The notes beneath the pieces were generated by a model that saw only the letters and a program-made list of their open reading frames with translations, was not told the DNA's origin and made no database searches. Both the position numbers and the translations under genes were made by a program. This document shows positions 1 to 12,887 of a DNA stretch of 64,000 bases, in pieces (the stretch's first letter is position 1; each line of letters begins with the position of its first letter). The DNA lies in the NCBI GenBank assembly GCA_037178975.1, contig JASJZH010000006.1, positions 9,920,001 to 9,984,000 on the forward strand, in the 5' to 3' direction. The DNA is from Oscheius tipulae. Its lineage: Eukaryota; Nematoda; Chromadorea; Rhabditida; Rhabditidae.

Positions 1-337
1 TTTTTCAATGGCTTGTATAGGCTTGCTACTGGAAAAACAGCTCTATATTTCAGAGTGCGGCCCATAAACAACATGTTTATCTCATTTCGATAGCTTCAAA
101 GTCTATCCCCTGTACGCGTTAAATGCAGGTGTCCATGTGTGCCGAAGGTTGTTGACACAATTTATGATGTCTCACTTAAAACACTTGGCTGATTTCCAAA
201 AATGTCAGGCAAGACAAACAATTCCAAGTTTCTATAGATCTTTTCAATGTGTGAAACGCACAAAGTTATTATAGGCTTGAGATAGAAAAATAGGTTCAAG
301 TTGACCGAACCCGGAGGTAATTGGGTAGAAAACCCAC

Positions 338-3300
338 TTTATCGCAGGGACAATCCTTGTAGGGACAGACTCTCTTGTGACCCTTCAGTCGAGACTTCTT
401 CCCGTGCTGACCACACTTTTGGCAGTTCGGGATGCGTTCTGAAATAAACCATGTTTGTCACATTTTTCAACACATTGGTGGCGGCACCGCAGACGCGAAT
501 AAGTCGGAATACTGTAGCCGAAAAACAACAATTTTGTGGCGCGTTTAGTGAGTCAACTTTTGTAATGTTAGCTGTTTAACAACGTGTACTGTCTACTCGA
601 CGACAAACTGATAGGGTTTGGAATTGTTACCAAATCTACAGAACACAACGTACTTGAATAGCTCGGACCCTCGCTCTCAAAGACACTCTTGATGGCAGCG
701 TTGATAGAAATAGCATCGAGACCCGTGGCGGAGAGGCCATCAAAAGCCGAAAGCTGGCTGCTAATTGTCGAGGAGTCAAATAGACCCATCGACTGTGGAT
801 AGTAGCTGAGCTGTGTCATAACTACGAAGCCGTAATGGTCATCTGGATAACGAGCCACGCCCCGCCTAGGTCTCCCCTCATTGCCCGCCTTCTGGCTGTT
901 GCCCTCCAACAGGAACACACTGCTTTGTAAATGGAACGAAACTGAGGGGAATGAGAGGGTCACACGGCAAAACATGCCATTTCAAAGAATGTCCTAGAAT
1001 TTTTGGGCCTAACAGTTTCTGGAGAGAATAGCACTAAGAAGTCTTGGGGAATATGTGTTGCTCTAATCGTTCAAAGATTGCCGGAACGTGTTTCCTTGTT
1101 GTTTCGCTGGTCTTTGACTCTAAAACACGGACTTTTGCTTAAAGCCGAATCCGGATCATCTCGAATATATAAAAAGTATCAACTAGATGGCTTATGATAC
1201 TGCAAAGATGCCATGCTTTTCAGGGGGAACATTTGACATCATTCTGTTCCCAATAACTAGAAAAGGGAGAAGGCTAAAAGGATAATGTTTTAGGCAGATA
1301 ATGGAATTCTAATGGTGGACCAGAAAGATCAGAAAAAGTCTCTCAAGATCTATATTTAGGGTTGAAGTATCCGAAATCCTCTAATTTCCATTTTTTCTCC
1401 TCATTTGACTACCCGACAGTTTTGTTACCGATCATTTCAAGACAAGACATACCTTGTTATGATTACGGGTGAGTAATTGTTTGAATGCTACAACTGACGG
1501 GCTTTAGAAGATTAAAAATCTCCAAAAATATTGTTTTGTTCCGCTGAACCTGGTTCGTAAAATCGAGACTTTGCAGTAAAAAATGCATGTTGACAGGATG
1601 ACCAACTTTTGCCCTAACTTATATCCTTATGTACAGTCATGTCAACAAACGCTGTTCAAAATGTTCAAGTATCTTCCCATATTTGTCTCTCGGAAAACAT
1701 CATAATAGGGAAGTAGGCTCTCGATATGTATAGCTGACAAGCCGTGTAATTCATGTCCACTGCAGTGTCCAGTGGTTGTTTACTACGTAGTTCCCATGTT
1801 TTGCAGAATTCTCAAGTAATCGAATAAGGTGCTTTGAGCGTTTGTTCGCTTTACGGAACGTAGGAGGACTTTTGCGTGTGTGTGCAAAAATAATAACAAG
1901 CATTTTTGGATACTGACGGAGCAAAAACTATAGCTGATTTTATGCGGATGTATCAAGAACACAAGTCTCTGTCTCTCTGTCTGTCTGTCTGTCCCTTTGT
2001 CTCTCTGTCTCTTCATCTCTCTGCTTCTCTGTCTCTCTGTCCCTCTGCCTCGATCAGGGTCGAAATGATTTCATCGTGCTCAATGCGTTCTTTTTCAGGA
2101 ACTATGTACGACTTTTCCGAAGCTCAGCAATTTTTTGCGAAAATCTTTTTTTGAAAGCGTGCTTAATCCCGCCTTGCAATTCCTTGTATTAGCTGCGACT
2201 AGTATGAGTATGACGCATTCAGTATACAACATGACCACAGCAGCAGCCCTCGGTCTGGTTATCACCCAGTCCTCGAAATAAACAGCTGCATGTTTTGAGC
2301 TATACCGCTTGCTCCGTCACCGAATGCCCTGCTCTTTCGGCCTTCTCTGACCGCTGTCCATCTGTATAGCGGACAGCGGGCAAAGGGAGAAAACAATTAA
2401 ATGTTCTCGGAATATTTACGGACTACGTTTGACGAGATAACAGAACAAATTCAAGCAGTTTGTTTTGAGGGGACCCATGTGTGTTTACTGGTTTATTCAA
2501 GGAAGTTAGAGGAATCCTCAAGCCGGGACTATACAAAGGGTTCATCTTTAAAGTATGCTTGCAAAAGGTACCCATCAGCCTTCTAGATGAAACAAAAATA
2601 AGATACAAAGACTGAAACAAAATCAAAAACTGACTGTGGTCCCAAAGAGTCAAAGCTTACGGTAATTAACAGCTTATTCCATTTTACATGTTTTCCACCA
2701 AATTATGAGCATACCAGCCGCTTACGCTCCTGGCGCAGCGATCCAGTACTCTTTGGAACTGTTTGACTCTTCTAACTCGTCTTGTCAACTCTAATGGGGG
2801 ATAACACTTGACAGAAAAGGCTACAAACATTGTTAAGTGTTATCCCAGATTAGAGTTGACTTGTGTCGCAGACGGACGCCACTTGTAAGTTGTGAAGATA
2901 GGATTTTAGCTTTAGAAACTATTCTTAGCCAATGAAGGTTGGGAGAAAGTTCTAAGCATTGACTATACGGTGTGGACGGCTACTTTTTCTGACTTCTCTG
3001 GGTACCTATCGTTAGCTTTCTTACTACGATTTTTTTGAGGCTATTGCTCATGTCCGTCTCAGCTGTGAAGGGACGTTAGAAAGTAAACTATCACTTTCCT
3101 CAGGAGCAAGTTCTCAATATAGATGTAGCGAAAATTAGACAAAAAGGCTAGGATTGACAAAGTTTCATAGGCACTATCTTTAACTCACCGCCTTTCCCAT
3201 TCATATGCTGGAATCCGTCCTGTTTGTACGGACCCAGATCTTCATCGTTGCCATCATTGGAGCAATCCGACGTCTTCATTGAGTTCAGATCATTGATTAT

Positions 3301-3757
3301 CGTGTTCAGCTTTCTTCGCTTTTCTACCAAGATACATTCCTCGCATTTGCAGTTCGCATAAGGGCAATCGGACTGCAAAAAACGGAAGTACGACCTACCC
3401 TTGGAAACATGATTATTTGAAAAAACTAGGCGGCGGTAATTTCCGAACCTAATTTGTTGCGACATTACGAAAAGAAAAAAAATGTATAGGTGAGGTTTAA
3501 GCACGGACTTACCTTGTGGTTTTTTCTGGGTACTTTGTGATGATGGTTGAGGCATCGCTGACAGGAGTAGACCTTCTTGTTTGAACCTACAAAGTACTGT
3601 ATGTACTTAAACGGTTTCAGTACCATTGGAATGCAGAAGCTTGGACCTAAGATCAAAGGACGACAGTTGAGCAGGCATAGGATCAGGTTGCGTCGAGAAA
3701 CAGACCTTGGACAGAATTTCTTCTACAGACTCCCTTGGTGACATCTGAATCCATCAT
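338..3757 (-). CDS. Two-DM-domain transcription factor (MAB-3/DMD-3-like), 5' part
   Basis: Sequence-specific DNA-binding factor of the Doublesex/MAB-3 family, which controls sexual differentiation and acts in the nucleus. Exons read 3706-3757, 3513-3586, 3189-3372 and 338-438, with phase kept at every junction. The first DM zinc module spans about residues 23-62 (CQRCLNHHHK, then CPYANCKCEEC, then LVEKRRKL). The second begins at about residue 107 (CQKCGQHGKK, then CPYKDCPC), and its last ligand lies in an exon beyond the left edge. Two DM domains in one protein is the arrangement of C. elegans MAB-3 and DMD-3; I cannot tell which is the orthologue. The start is the first of two adjacent ATGs (MMDSD) downstream of an acceptor TTCCAG, so trans-splicing is likely. 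A 2.75-kb intron separates the two DM exons. The 3' end is missing, so the protein is partial here. Confidence 0.85.
654..919 (-). other. Orphan exon-like ORF, faintly VWA/MED25-like, inside the DM-gene intron
   Basis: A 266-bp open stretch flanked by a plausible acceptor (AAAGCAG) and donor (GTACG), with balanced amino-acid composition. It encodes a hydrophobic start VFLLEGN, then YGFVVMTQLSYYP, then GLDAISINAAIKSVFE. The order resembles the VWA fold of Mediator subunit 25 (VVFVIEG, then YSLVVF, then a helix before LF), but this is pattern similarity only. Spliced after the first DM exons it would need a different phase and hits a stop, so it is not a cassette of the DM gene. It may be a nested gene piece, a pseudogene exon or a chance ORF. 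Confidence 0.3.
1964..2050. repeat. Imperfect TCTCTGTC microsatellite
   Basis: Degenerate tandem repeat of the TCTCTGTC octamer, interrupted by CCCTTTG and CATCTC. It belongs to the same simple-repeat family seen at several other places in the window and lies in the DM-gene intron. Confidence 0.8.
2784..2860. repeat. Inverted repeat, 26-bp arms
   Basis: Arms at 2784-2809 and 2835-2860 are reverse complements with two mismatches, around a 25-base loop. It lies in the large intron of the DM-domain gene. The shape fits a small foldback or MITE remnant; no transposase is nearby. Confidence 0.75.
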
Positions 3758-6700
3758 CAACTTGATCTGTAGTCAAAATAACCTGGAAGATTGGAGGGCT
3801 GGCTTGAAACATGGAGGGATAACCATTGTGGCTTAACTTCCGAAGCACGTCCGTCATCTGAATCAAAATTTTGCGAACGCAACGCAAAAAACGAGAGAAA
3901 TCACAAAGATACTGTGGCAGGAGTGCGTCAAGACTGTGTCTGACATTAGCGCCCGTTTTTTAATCAAGAAGCTTGTACGGTGCTTGGGAGAAATGTCGCG
4001 CTTTGGGTGAATCAAAGCAGCCGCCAATCTCAAAAACGGCTCAAAATGTAACGCTGATATTTCCGGTCCTTCCCCAGAGTACAGAGCGAAAACATGGGTT
4101 CGAATAATGACCACCCTTCGTTTAAAGAAAAATATGACACACATGTCACACGAAATCCTATTAACGGTCGGCGGATAACAAAATCAAGTTGGAACGCCAT
4201 ATGCAAAGCGTTCCTATATTCGAAGGTGAGGTCCGAGCTTGGAGCCGGGGGTACAGGATGAAGTGGATCCGGATGGGGGAAGCAAAAGCAAAGTCGGAGA
4301 AGGAAGATAATGAGTGACACAAGGGCATTGTGCGCCGTCACACCGGCAGCCATTGTCGCATGCCAGTTGCAGCGAATCCACTAGGGCAGCTACAACTGCC
4401 GAGACTCCGAGTCTGTTACAATCTTGCAACAGGTCGTGATCTAGGGACAGCTGTTTTGGATTGGTAACTGTATCTTATGGAGAAAAGATTTGTGTACAAC
4501 AGCGTTGAAGAACCGCTCAAGCTGGATCCTCTGGGCATTTTTCAAAAGATATATATGACAAATTCATCTCTAACAGTGATAACTCTCCTCTGGACTTAAA
4601 GAGCTACGTTACTTTTTGACAGAATGTCAACTGCCATCCTTGGAGCACAAGTGTTCAGTAGCCTACTGCTTTATAAACTAACAACGAAACCTAAACAGCC
4701 TTATCCCATTTTGTGAGGATGACAAAATTCTCAAATCGGTACGAAATATACTTCGATGAAATGGTAACCGCTGATTTAATTTGAAAAGTTGACACTGTAT
4801 AATGACAGACAGCATTTACAAGATAAGTTCAATGTTTCAGTCCATTGACTCTCTCTCTCTCTACCCCACTAAAATGTGTGGATGACAAAATTCTTAAATC
4901 GGTACCAAAAAAAATACTAGAAGTACAATCTTTGATACCACCTATGTTGAAGTAGTAAATAGTAATGCTCACACATGGTGGGTTTAACTGAATGTTTGAC
5001 TGGCAACTAGTACAGATTGAAACGCGGAAGGAAAACACTGGCCTAAACTTGGCAAAATATGATAAGAGTCTCCGATTATAGCTGAACGGACAGTAATGTG
5101 TAGGTAGGTAAACCTGCTGAGGAGAGAAGAAAAATGTCTCTTCGAAAATTTCGGAGACTTTCGCGTGCAAACACTGGTCAGCTGTGTGTTAGGATTTTGC
5201 TGGTCACAGAAAGTATACTGTACACACAGAGAGCCCGTGATAGGCTCTGGGCTTGTTTATTTGAAGAGGACTTGCGCATTTTGCACAAACTGTTCAAACA
5301 AACATCTTTTAACGTAGAGAATGGCTCGGAGCAGTGTGTTGTGGGGCTGGACGGCCGCACGAACTCTGTCTCTCACTCTCTCTCTCTCCCTCTCTCTGTG
5401 AGTGTTTGAAGAAGGCCGAAGGTGCAAGTAAATACAATGGTTTAGCCATGCTCAAAAAAGTATGTTATACCAATTGGACATGGTTTATTACAAAGTGGGC
5501 GGTCCAGGGGTTACGCAATGTGCGGGTGTTGTTAATTTGACCCAAATGTCGACAACCCGAAAACTATTGAAACCATCGTTGTAAAGCCGACGACGGGCTT
5601 AGAAAAGGGTCAATTATTCAGAAAACACTTGAAGTTAGGGGTCAGGGAGAGAGTGACAGTGATACAAGCGGAAAGTTAGACAGAGAGACAGAGATCGCTC
5701 GAAACACTGCATAACTAACTTTCGAGTGCCGTTGAATAGTTAGGAGATAGCGGACGGCAAGGCCAAGGTCGAAATTTTTAAGTTTTCTAACTGGTACTCC
5801 ACCTGGTACGCTTATATACGAGGTAATCTTGCAGTTTTTTGACACTAATCGCAGAGATCGCAAGGAGAGAGATGGCGAGAAACCTTAGTAGAAACGGTAT
5901 CATACAAGTTATGCAAATAGCGATCTCTAGGATTCAAACGAAAGTGGCGGGATCTCCACGGGAACCGGAGCCGCTCTTTCAAATGTCTTATCAACAATAG
6001 CTTCCCTCTTTTACCCAAGTTATAGGGTGTCTCGAAGATAAGAGAATTGTGTCAGCTTGTTGTTTTCGAGCAAAATGTTTTGTTAACTGGCAGATAAACT
6101 CGTTCATATCAGTCTTAAGTATGCCTAAAACCGTTACAGTTCGTGACATGCGGAAATTGGCGGCTCGTGTCAGGAACTTTCGGTAAATTTCGCATAAGGA
6201 AAGTATCTTGAGAGGAAAGAGAATCTTGGCATCTGTTGCTTGATTTCGGCGGCGCTGACTCGCCGGCTTAACTGGGAACAATAAATGGCTAATGTCTGAT
6301 AGCTACAGTAGTCGACGGCTAGTTTCTTGCGCTCCCGGGAACGAGATCGAAACGGAACTGTGGCGCAAGGCTCTTGCGTAATGCTAGCCGACGGGCTAAT
6401 GGCCTAGAGAAAGTCGATTAGCAGGACTTTCCACAAGGGGAGACAGATTGGAAAGTGACCGAAGTGAGGGAAAACTAGGAATTGCTGCTGCCCTCAACAA
6501 TTAGGTGTAGAGGAGGGGTGACCGGGGGCCTGTCCAAACTCGGCCAATGCTATACCTCAACAGCCTGCGCTTCCCTGGCCTCTGCGCTCTCTGACACTGT
6601 GGTCAGTTCGATGCAAAACAACTATTATCCTCATCGGACAGTCGCCCCCAGCAAACACAGTGATTCCGGACGTTGTAGTTTTTCAGTGAGAAGTACAAAA

Positions 6701-8802
6701 GTCTCTCTAATTCGGAATACGGTAGTTTGGGCGGGAAAGGGCAAATAGTTGCAAGCGCGCTGACCGTATCCCGTCGAAGGACACTCGCACTTTGAGTTCC
6801 GCCCCTTCCCAATGACACTGTAGGTTTGAAATATGGCAAAATACCTGCAGCAAAAAAGATAGGGTTCAAGGACTTGTCAAGTGAAGCGCTGACCCATTTG
6901 TAAAGAGAGAGGTAAACAATTACCGAACACTGTGACACTTTTTCAATTCGGGATCCAGGGGAGAGACCGAAGGGAATAGGGATCATACTGCCATGGGAGT
7001 TGACGGTACGAATGGCACCCCCGGGAGGCTGGTTATACTTTCAGGATTTATACGTTGGACCGGAATGCAGCCACCCTCTTTCCTAATTTTAGCTGACTAA
7101 CAACTTGGCTCAAACGCATTGAGCAAATAAACAGTGTGTCGGATGCACGGACCTGGTGCCGGGTGCAGCCAGTGTCCGGATACTAAAAACTACTGGAAAC
7201 GGCTAGGAAAAAGGGGTGGAGATGAAAACTGAACCAGAATCGAAAGTTTCCTTGTTTTTGGGTATAGCAATGGGGGCTGTAAAACTGCTAAACAAGAGTT
7301 TCAGTAATGGCCGTGCTGGGTGGCGTCAGTCTCGATAAGGCGCGTTAGAAAAGTTGCAGAGGTAGGCAGCAACGGCTGTTCCATGGTCCGAACAGCGCCA
7401 GCTAACAGAAAATCGCACCGGACTGGGGAGCGATTGTTTACGGATGTTTGCAAACTTTCACAAAAGTCAGGTTTATGGACAGAGAGCGCTATGAGGTGGA
7501 GTACATAAAATGCAACTCGGCGGTGGGCAAACTGTTTGAACGGCCTCGACCTCTGACCAACGGGAAAGAACGCCTGTTGAAATAACATTCCCAGCAGTTT
7601 TCCCCTCCAATCTTTCGCCCGGAAGGAAAAATCTACAGTATTTTCTGAAGTCACAAGGTTTTCGACGAGATACCTTTGATACTAGGAAGTCCCCTATCGG
7701 ATTGATAAGTAATCTCTGAAAAACAACAGTGACCTTTATAAACTGCGTGTTGCGGTACCCAGCACGCTCACCATTCGCTGAAAAAGCAAACAAGTCAACA
7801 GTTGATGGCAACATTTGAGCCTGTGTCATGACCGTTTCCCCCACAAATAAACACAGGTCTTCCTTGTTGGGGTCGTGACGGGGGAGACAGTAGTGACCTA
7901 GAAGGCTGCAGAACTTCCTTCTTTTGTGAAAAGAAAACAAGAGATAAGGACTGTTGCGAAAAGATACCAGCTCTCTGACTCACTTTTCACATCCTCGCTT
8001 GAAAATTTTCCACCTAAGGCTACTGTTTCACTGAAAACTTTATAAGTTTATAATAGAAAATCACAATAGGTTAACCCGTTAACACAATTATACGTAGCTG
8101 CTTATACTCCCCGTCAAAAGCGAACACCGCAGTTAGAGCCTCGCGGAGCCGGTAGTCTTGAAATATCGTGCCGCACCACAGATCCCGTCGCCTCGTCAGA
8201 GCAGGAAACTAAAAAGTGGCATTTACTTGTTAAATGGGAAAAATTACTTACCCATGACACTTCGAGGATTGAGCTGTTGCCTCTCCAAATCTGATGATCG
8301 ACGTCTGTAGCGGCCAAATCGGCACCGGTCGGAGAGATAGCAAATGAGCATTAGGATTGGGACACCGACGCCTGAAACAGTAAGAATCCTGAGTTTGATA
8401 GTGTCAGTGCTTCTCTTTACTATAAGTCATTTGTTCGAGGATAGGCGTATCGACCGAGATAGGAGGGAAAGTGGACAGGTTACAAGAGAAGAAAAATTTC
8501 AAGAATAGGATATGGACAGAAACAAAACAAGAAGTTTGGAACAGCTTGACAGCATTAATTGAACAGTGAACTAACGACCATATTGTGACAGGATCTGAGT
8601 AAACTGTTGCCCGATTCACTGGGACAGCATACAAAGTTGACATTTTGACAAGGATCTGACACAAAAAGAGCCAACTTACACGACAAAAGGGGTAGGTTTT
8701 CCAGAATAAAGCAATATGAAAGCAAGCAGAAAAATTAGAGAGAATCTAAGTAAAAACTAGAAAAGATGAAAGAAAACTATCGATAAAAATCTGAACACAT
8801 AC

Positions 8803-8917
8803 CTGTAAATATCGCCAGACTCACAGCTCCTAAGAAAAGCCACAAATTCAGTTGACAGACGAATTCGCTTGAATCGTGGTGTTCGGCTAGGCAAGAGGAC
8901 AAGATCCCCAGGCATTC
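8803..8917 (-). other. Candidate orphan exon
   Basis: A 115-bp open segment with a good acceptor (GTTTCAG) and donor (GTATGTG). It encodes GMPGDLVLLPSRTPRFKRIR and then LSTEFVAFLRSCESGDIYR. Composition is protein-like. I do not recognise a family and could not extend it to neighbouring exons in phase, so it is only a candidate. Confidence 0.25.
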
Positions 8918-10287
8918 CTGAAACGTTTATTCGTTGGTCTTTCAAAGATGTCTCGGATATTCGAATCAGGATCATATGACTGACCTCTTGACAGCGTTGC
9001 ATCGACTCGTACGTAGGAAACGGTCCCATTCTCGTTGCTCATACCGTCATGGAGCTCTGGAGGAATTAGGTCACTTTCGAAGACTACACTTTGCGCTTTT
9101 CAGAAAAACACATACACAGGAGAAACATGTTTGTGAAATAGAATTTGGGAGATGCTGCAAGCGACTTCATTAATCTTTAATTTCGGCCAGTCGGTGGGAG
9201 TAAAAGCATTTCGTGTAATGAGAGCGCAAAGTTTGAGTCAGTGCGAGGAAAAGGGGGAAGGAAGGGTATGGGACAGATGGCGGATATTTTTCAGGAATTT
9301 GCCAATGAAGAGCTTTTTTTTTTTTGAAGAAAATCCTGTGAGTTTTCAAACTGGACGTCTTACAGAAGAATCAAAAGTAAACTGTTTATAAGTTCCAAGA
9401 GTTCTGACTTTGTTTTTCAATTAGAACAGAACAAAACAGGCGGGAATTACCTGTCAAGCGGTGAAGTTATCCTTCCAAATGCTTAGGTCACTTTCGAAGA
9501 CCACATCAAACTAACAGAGGTTGGATAAGCACGACCAGATTGACAGAGACGAAATGACAGGCGACCGGTAGGTAAAAAAAAATGTCGACTTGGTTCTAAG
9601 TTCAGACTCTTCATATTTGAGTTACCACGCACTTTCAGACAGGCCGATATGGAAAGAAACTCACAGAGCCAAGGGTAATTGGTTTCTCTGTGAGCTTGAA
9701 ACTGGCAGTGAAATCTGCTATGATGCTCCCCTTTATGAAGGATGGCTGCCAGAACAAGGAAATTGGGACAGAAAGCCAATTAGTCGAACAAGGGAGGCCG
9801 TGGACTGGGAAGCTCTGATTTTCGAACCAGCTAAAGTTAGTGCCCCCACTTGAAAGGGAAAAGTAAAGGCATTTGGTCTAGACAGAAATTCCATCTAGTG
9901 CTCAACTAGATTGCATAATTAACATTATTTGGATATTTACGCTGCCTATAAGTTCTGCAGAGTTGACGTGCAAATTGCTCTTTTTTTTAACTTCTTCACG
10001 TGATTAAAAAAGATTTAGAAGAAGTTGAGCATATGAATGCTCATTGACGGTTTAAGGGAGTGAAAAATGGCTACACACTTCCGAAGCTAGAGAGAGTGAG
10101 CCATAAATATGATCAACAGATCTGTGAGAGGCGAGGGGGTCGAATTGCATGTGGAGATGAATTAGTTCCAGGAAAACAGGGCAAATGAAACGATTTTACA
10201 TATATGTCTGTGAGATTCTCCCACCTGCTTCCGGACGATTCTTAGTCAGAACAGAATGTCAAAGATCGGAACTAGTGAAACAAGTTC

Positions 10288-10344
10288 GAGACAGAAAGGC
10301 AGAGAGACAGAGAAAGGTAAAGATAGAGGGACAGAGAGACAGAG
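10288..10344. repeat. GACAGAGA-type microsatellite
   Basis: Degenerate tandem run of GAGACAGA and GGACAGAGAGACAGAG units on the plus strand, the complement of the TCTCTGTC repeat found elsewhere in the window. Confidence 0.75.
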
Positions 10345-10872
10345 TGAAACTTAAATTAAAGATTGAAACATGCTCGTTGAAAGACTAATCCAATGTTCCT
10401 AGCCTAAGGGATGTTATGCCAAGGCGTGATCTATAAGGAAGTGAATCTTAAGCAACCGACAGGCAGTATAAACACATCTCATTAGATCAAATGCCATTCA
10501 CGGGCTGAGATCATGAAGAAGAAGGAGGAAGCCGGCAATTTTCAGGAGAGAGAACAAAAGTGAACATCACCCCCGACCCCAGGAGATTCTCCCCTCCCAC
10601 GCCACGCCAAAGTAATTCGTCCGGAAGGCGTTGTCCAGTCCAGCGGCAAGAGAGGGGGATGTTGTTCCCTTCCCCTAAAATCTCTGGACCACATTCTCGT
10701 GACAATTTTCAGAGTATGTGTAAAACAAGTTCTGAATGGGAAGAAGAGGTGACCCGGCACAAAAAGACTCACACAGAATAATTGGATTGTTGTGTTTGTT
10801 CGGATTTTAGGGTGGATGTTTGTGGGAGACACGGAAAAGAGACACATGAACATGACATATTTTTTCTTTCAG

Positions 10873-11036
10873 CACACGAAATGTTGCGAGCCTATGAACT
10901 TAAGAGAGATCTCCTAACGCTATTACTGATGTTTCATCAAAAAATGTTAGCAATCTATAAATACGCGAGCGACTATCATGCTCTTGAACACCAAACATTG
11001 AGAATTGAGACGAAAACTAGCGGTCTCTGCATCCAG
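10873..11036 (+). other. Candidate orphan exon
   Basis: A 164-bp open segment between a strong acceptor (TTTTTCTTTCAG) and a donor (CAG then GTATCA). It encodes EMLRAYELKRDLLTLLLMF, then HQKMLAIYKYASDYHALEHQ, an amphipathic-helix-like stretch. No family recognised and no linked exons found. Confidence 0.3.
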
Positions 11037-12887
11037 GTATCAGCAATTAAAGATTGTTGCGTAGGGGATCACGTCTGCGTGGGGAACAAGACCTGTCAGG
11101 ATCCTGAAGCTTTGAATCAAATTAGAACTGCAAAACTGCGCGAGAGAGCGTTCTTTGACACAGGCCAAAGCTCAGTCGAACGTGTAGTCGTCTAATGGAA
11201 CTCGCGTTTGTTCTGTACCCCCACAAGGGAGAACATTATAATGTCCCCCTTATAATGGAGTGTCTATCCGAGATGGACGCGCGTGCTTGCTATGACGTAC
11301 AAAGAAGCCTTTTGCATATAAGGTGATGCATAAACTGTAGCATAGTCCAGTGCTGTTTTTGGATTACAAAATAGAGCAGACAACAAAATTTTGCTGAAAA
11401 AGCAACCAATCTAACCGAGACTATACGTTAAACTATCTCGTCGACTATAAAGCAGAAAACAAATGATCCAATTGCCTGTCTCTATATTTCAGGTGATATA
11501 CGCCCATACTAAATCTCAAAATCGAGGGGCTGAAATTGGAATTGCCCTTCTTAACAGACGCCTTGAATTCTGAACACTAAATAGAATCCGTTTGACTAGG
11601 TTGACCTGTTCAAGATAGTACGGGCGAGATCTATAGTGAACGTCAAGACGATACCGATGAGGTATTGCGTATCTGACAAAATAGTACGGGTAAGAATTGG
11701 ACTAGATGTACAGTAAAATCAGTCTGTTTCTGCCGCAACATCATAGACAAAGCTTGTTTGTTTTCCAGAGGCGGTACAGGGAGACGGGATGGGTATATGG
11801 TATATGCCGAAGGGGTATGGGTACAAAGCGGTAAGACTTGACGGTTTCGCTGACACTTTTGTCGTACTACTGTAACACTGTCGCTTGAGATCAGCCACGA
11901 GATGAGTGACTTTGACTTTCAGCGAATGGATGGTTTTCAAAAGTTTTACGTCGGTATATGTTGAATGACTACTCTTATCCTAAAAAATTGCTCTTTTGGC
12001 TCAATGTTCAATGATTTTTATTCTTTTTGTAGCTTTGGAACCGGCATATTTTAAAACCTGGCAAGTCCAGAAGTCCTACTTCCACGAAACAGGAAGGAAT
12101 TCGAATTTTTCGTCAGAGCGGAGGTAATTGGCAGAAGATTAGAGAAGTTCGAACAAATATATCGCAGTACGGTCAAATGGAAGCAAAAGACTCTTCCTGA
12201 TTCATTCTCCGCGACATGTCGACTGAAAGGAAAAAATCTAATAGCGCTCGAGTGAGTAATATGCCAAAAGAAAGAGAGAGATGGATGGGCATTCCATGAT
12301 TCGTCCGCAAACACAATTAGTCGTTCTTTGTTTGGATAATTAAAGTTTTCAGCAGACACTTAAGATCCAGACATTAATGCAATGACGGCAGGTGTTCCCC
12401 TTAATAGACACAGCTTCGGCCGGCAGACATTTTTGGCTTGGTACCCGAGCAATCCGATTAATAAAACGGAACATCGCCGTTTTCAAAACCTCCCGTTGGC
12501 TTTTGGAAGCGGGAGGGAACAAGTAAATGCAAATCTGTGGACCTTGCTTTGGAACAGGTTCCACAAAAGTAATTCTGCCATTTCGGCTTTCCAAAAAAGA
12601 CTGGCCAGTGGTTTACTGTGCACTCTAGTGGTAACACACCCGGCCGCGTCGTCTTTTTCAAATTATTAAAGGTCGCTTTTGATTTCTTCGATTCCTGCCC
12701 GTTGTCTCTTTCCCACCACACGCTATAATTATTTGCGCCACACACATAGTGCACGGCATTGTTGCAACTGTGAGCGAACTAGTTGGCACATCGATTGACC
12801 CAAAAGTCTGACCGCCACTTTTCAGCCCTCTCCACCACAATTTTCCTCTTCCCGTTTCTTTAGTTTAAACTTTCAGATCAATTGATC

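Larger units (their letters stand above)
3758..12870. other. Gene-poor interval, no supported complete gene
   Basis: About 9.1 kb without a gene I can assemble. It contains CT/GA-rich simple repeats (around 4846-4862, 5373-5402, 5640-5695 and 10288-10344), scattered GACAG-rich AT-rich DNA, and isolated exon-like ORFs on both strands (listed separately). It may be the upstream regulatory region of the DM gene on the minus strand, whose start is at the left end of this interval; that is inference from position only. Confidence 0.5.

Noticed and set aside
8114..8317. Minus-strand piece MAATDVDHQIWRGN with a possible intron
   Set aside because: Splices in one frame to a short peptide but with weak context and no similarity; too uncertain to list as a gene.
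9590..9853. Open frame with WKETHRAKGNWFLCELETG
   Set aside because: Looks mildly protein-like but I found no linked exon, no acceptor near its start and no family; left out as a gene.
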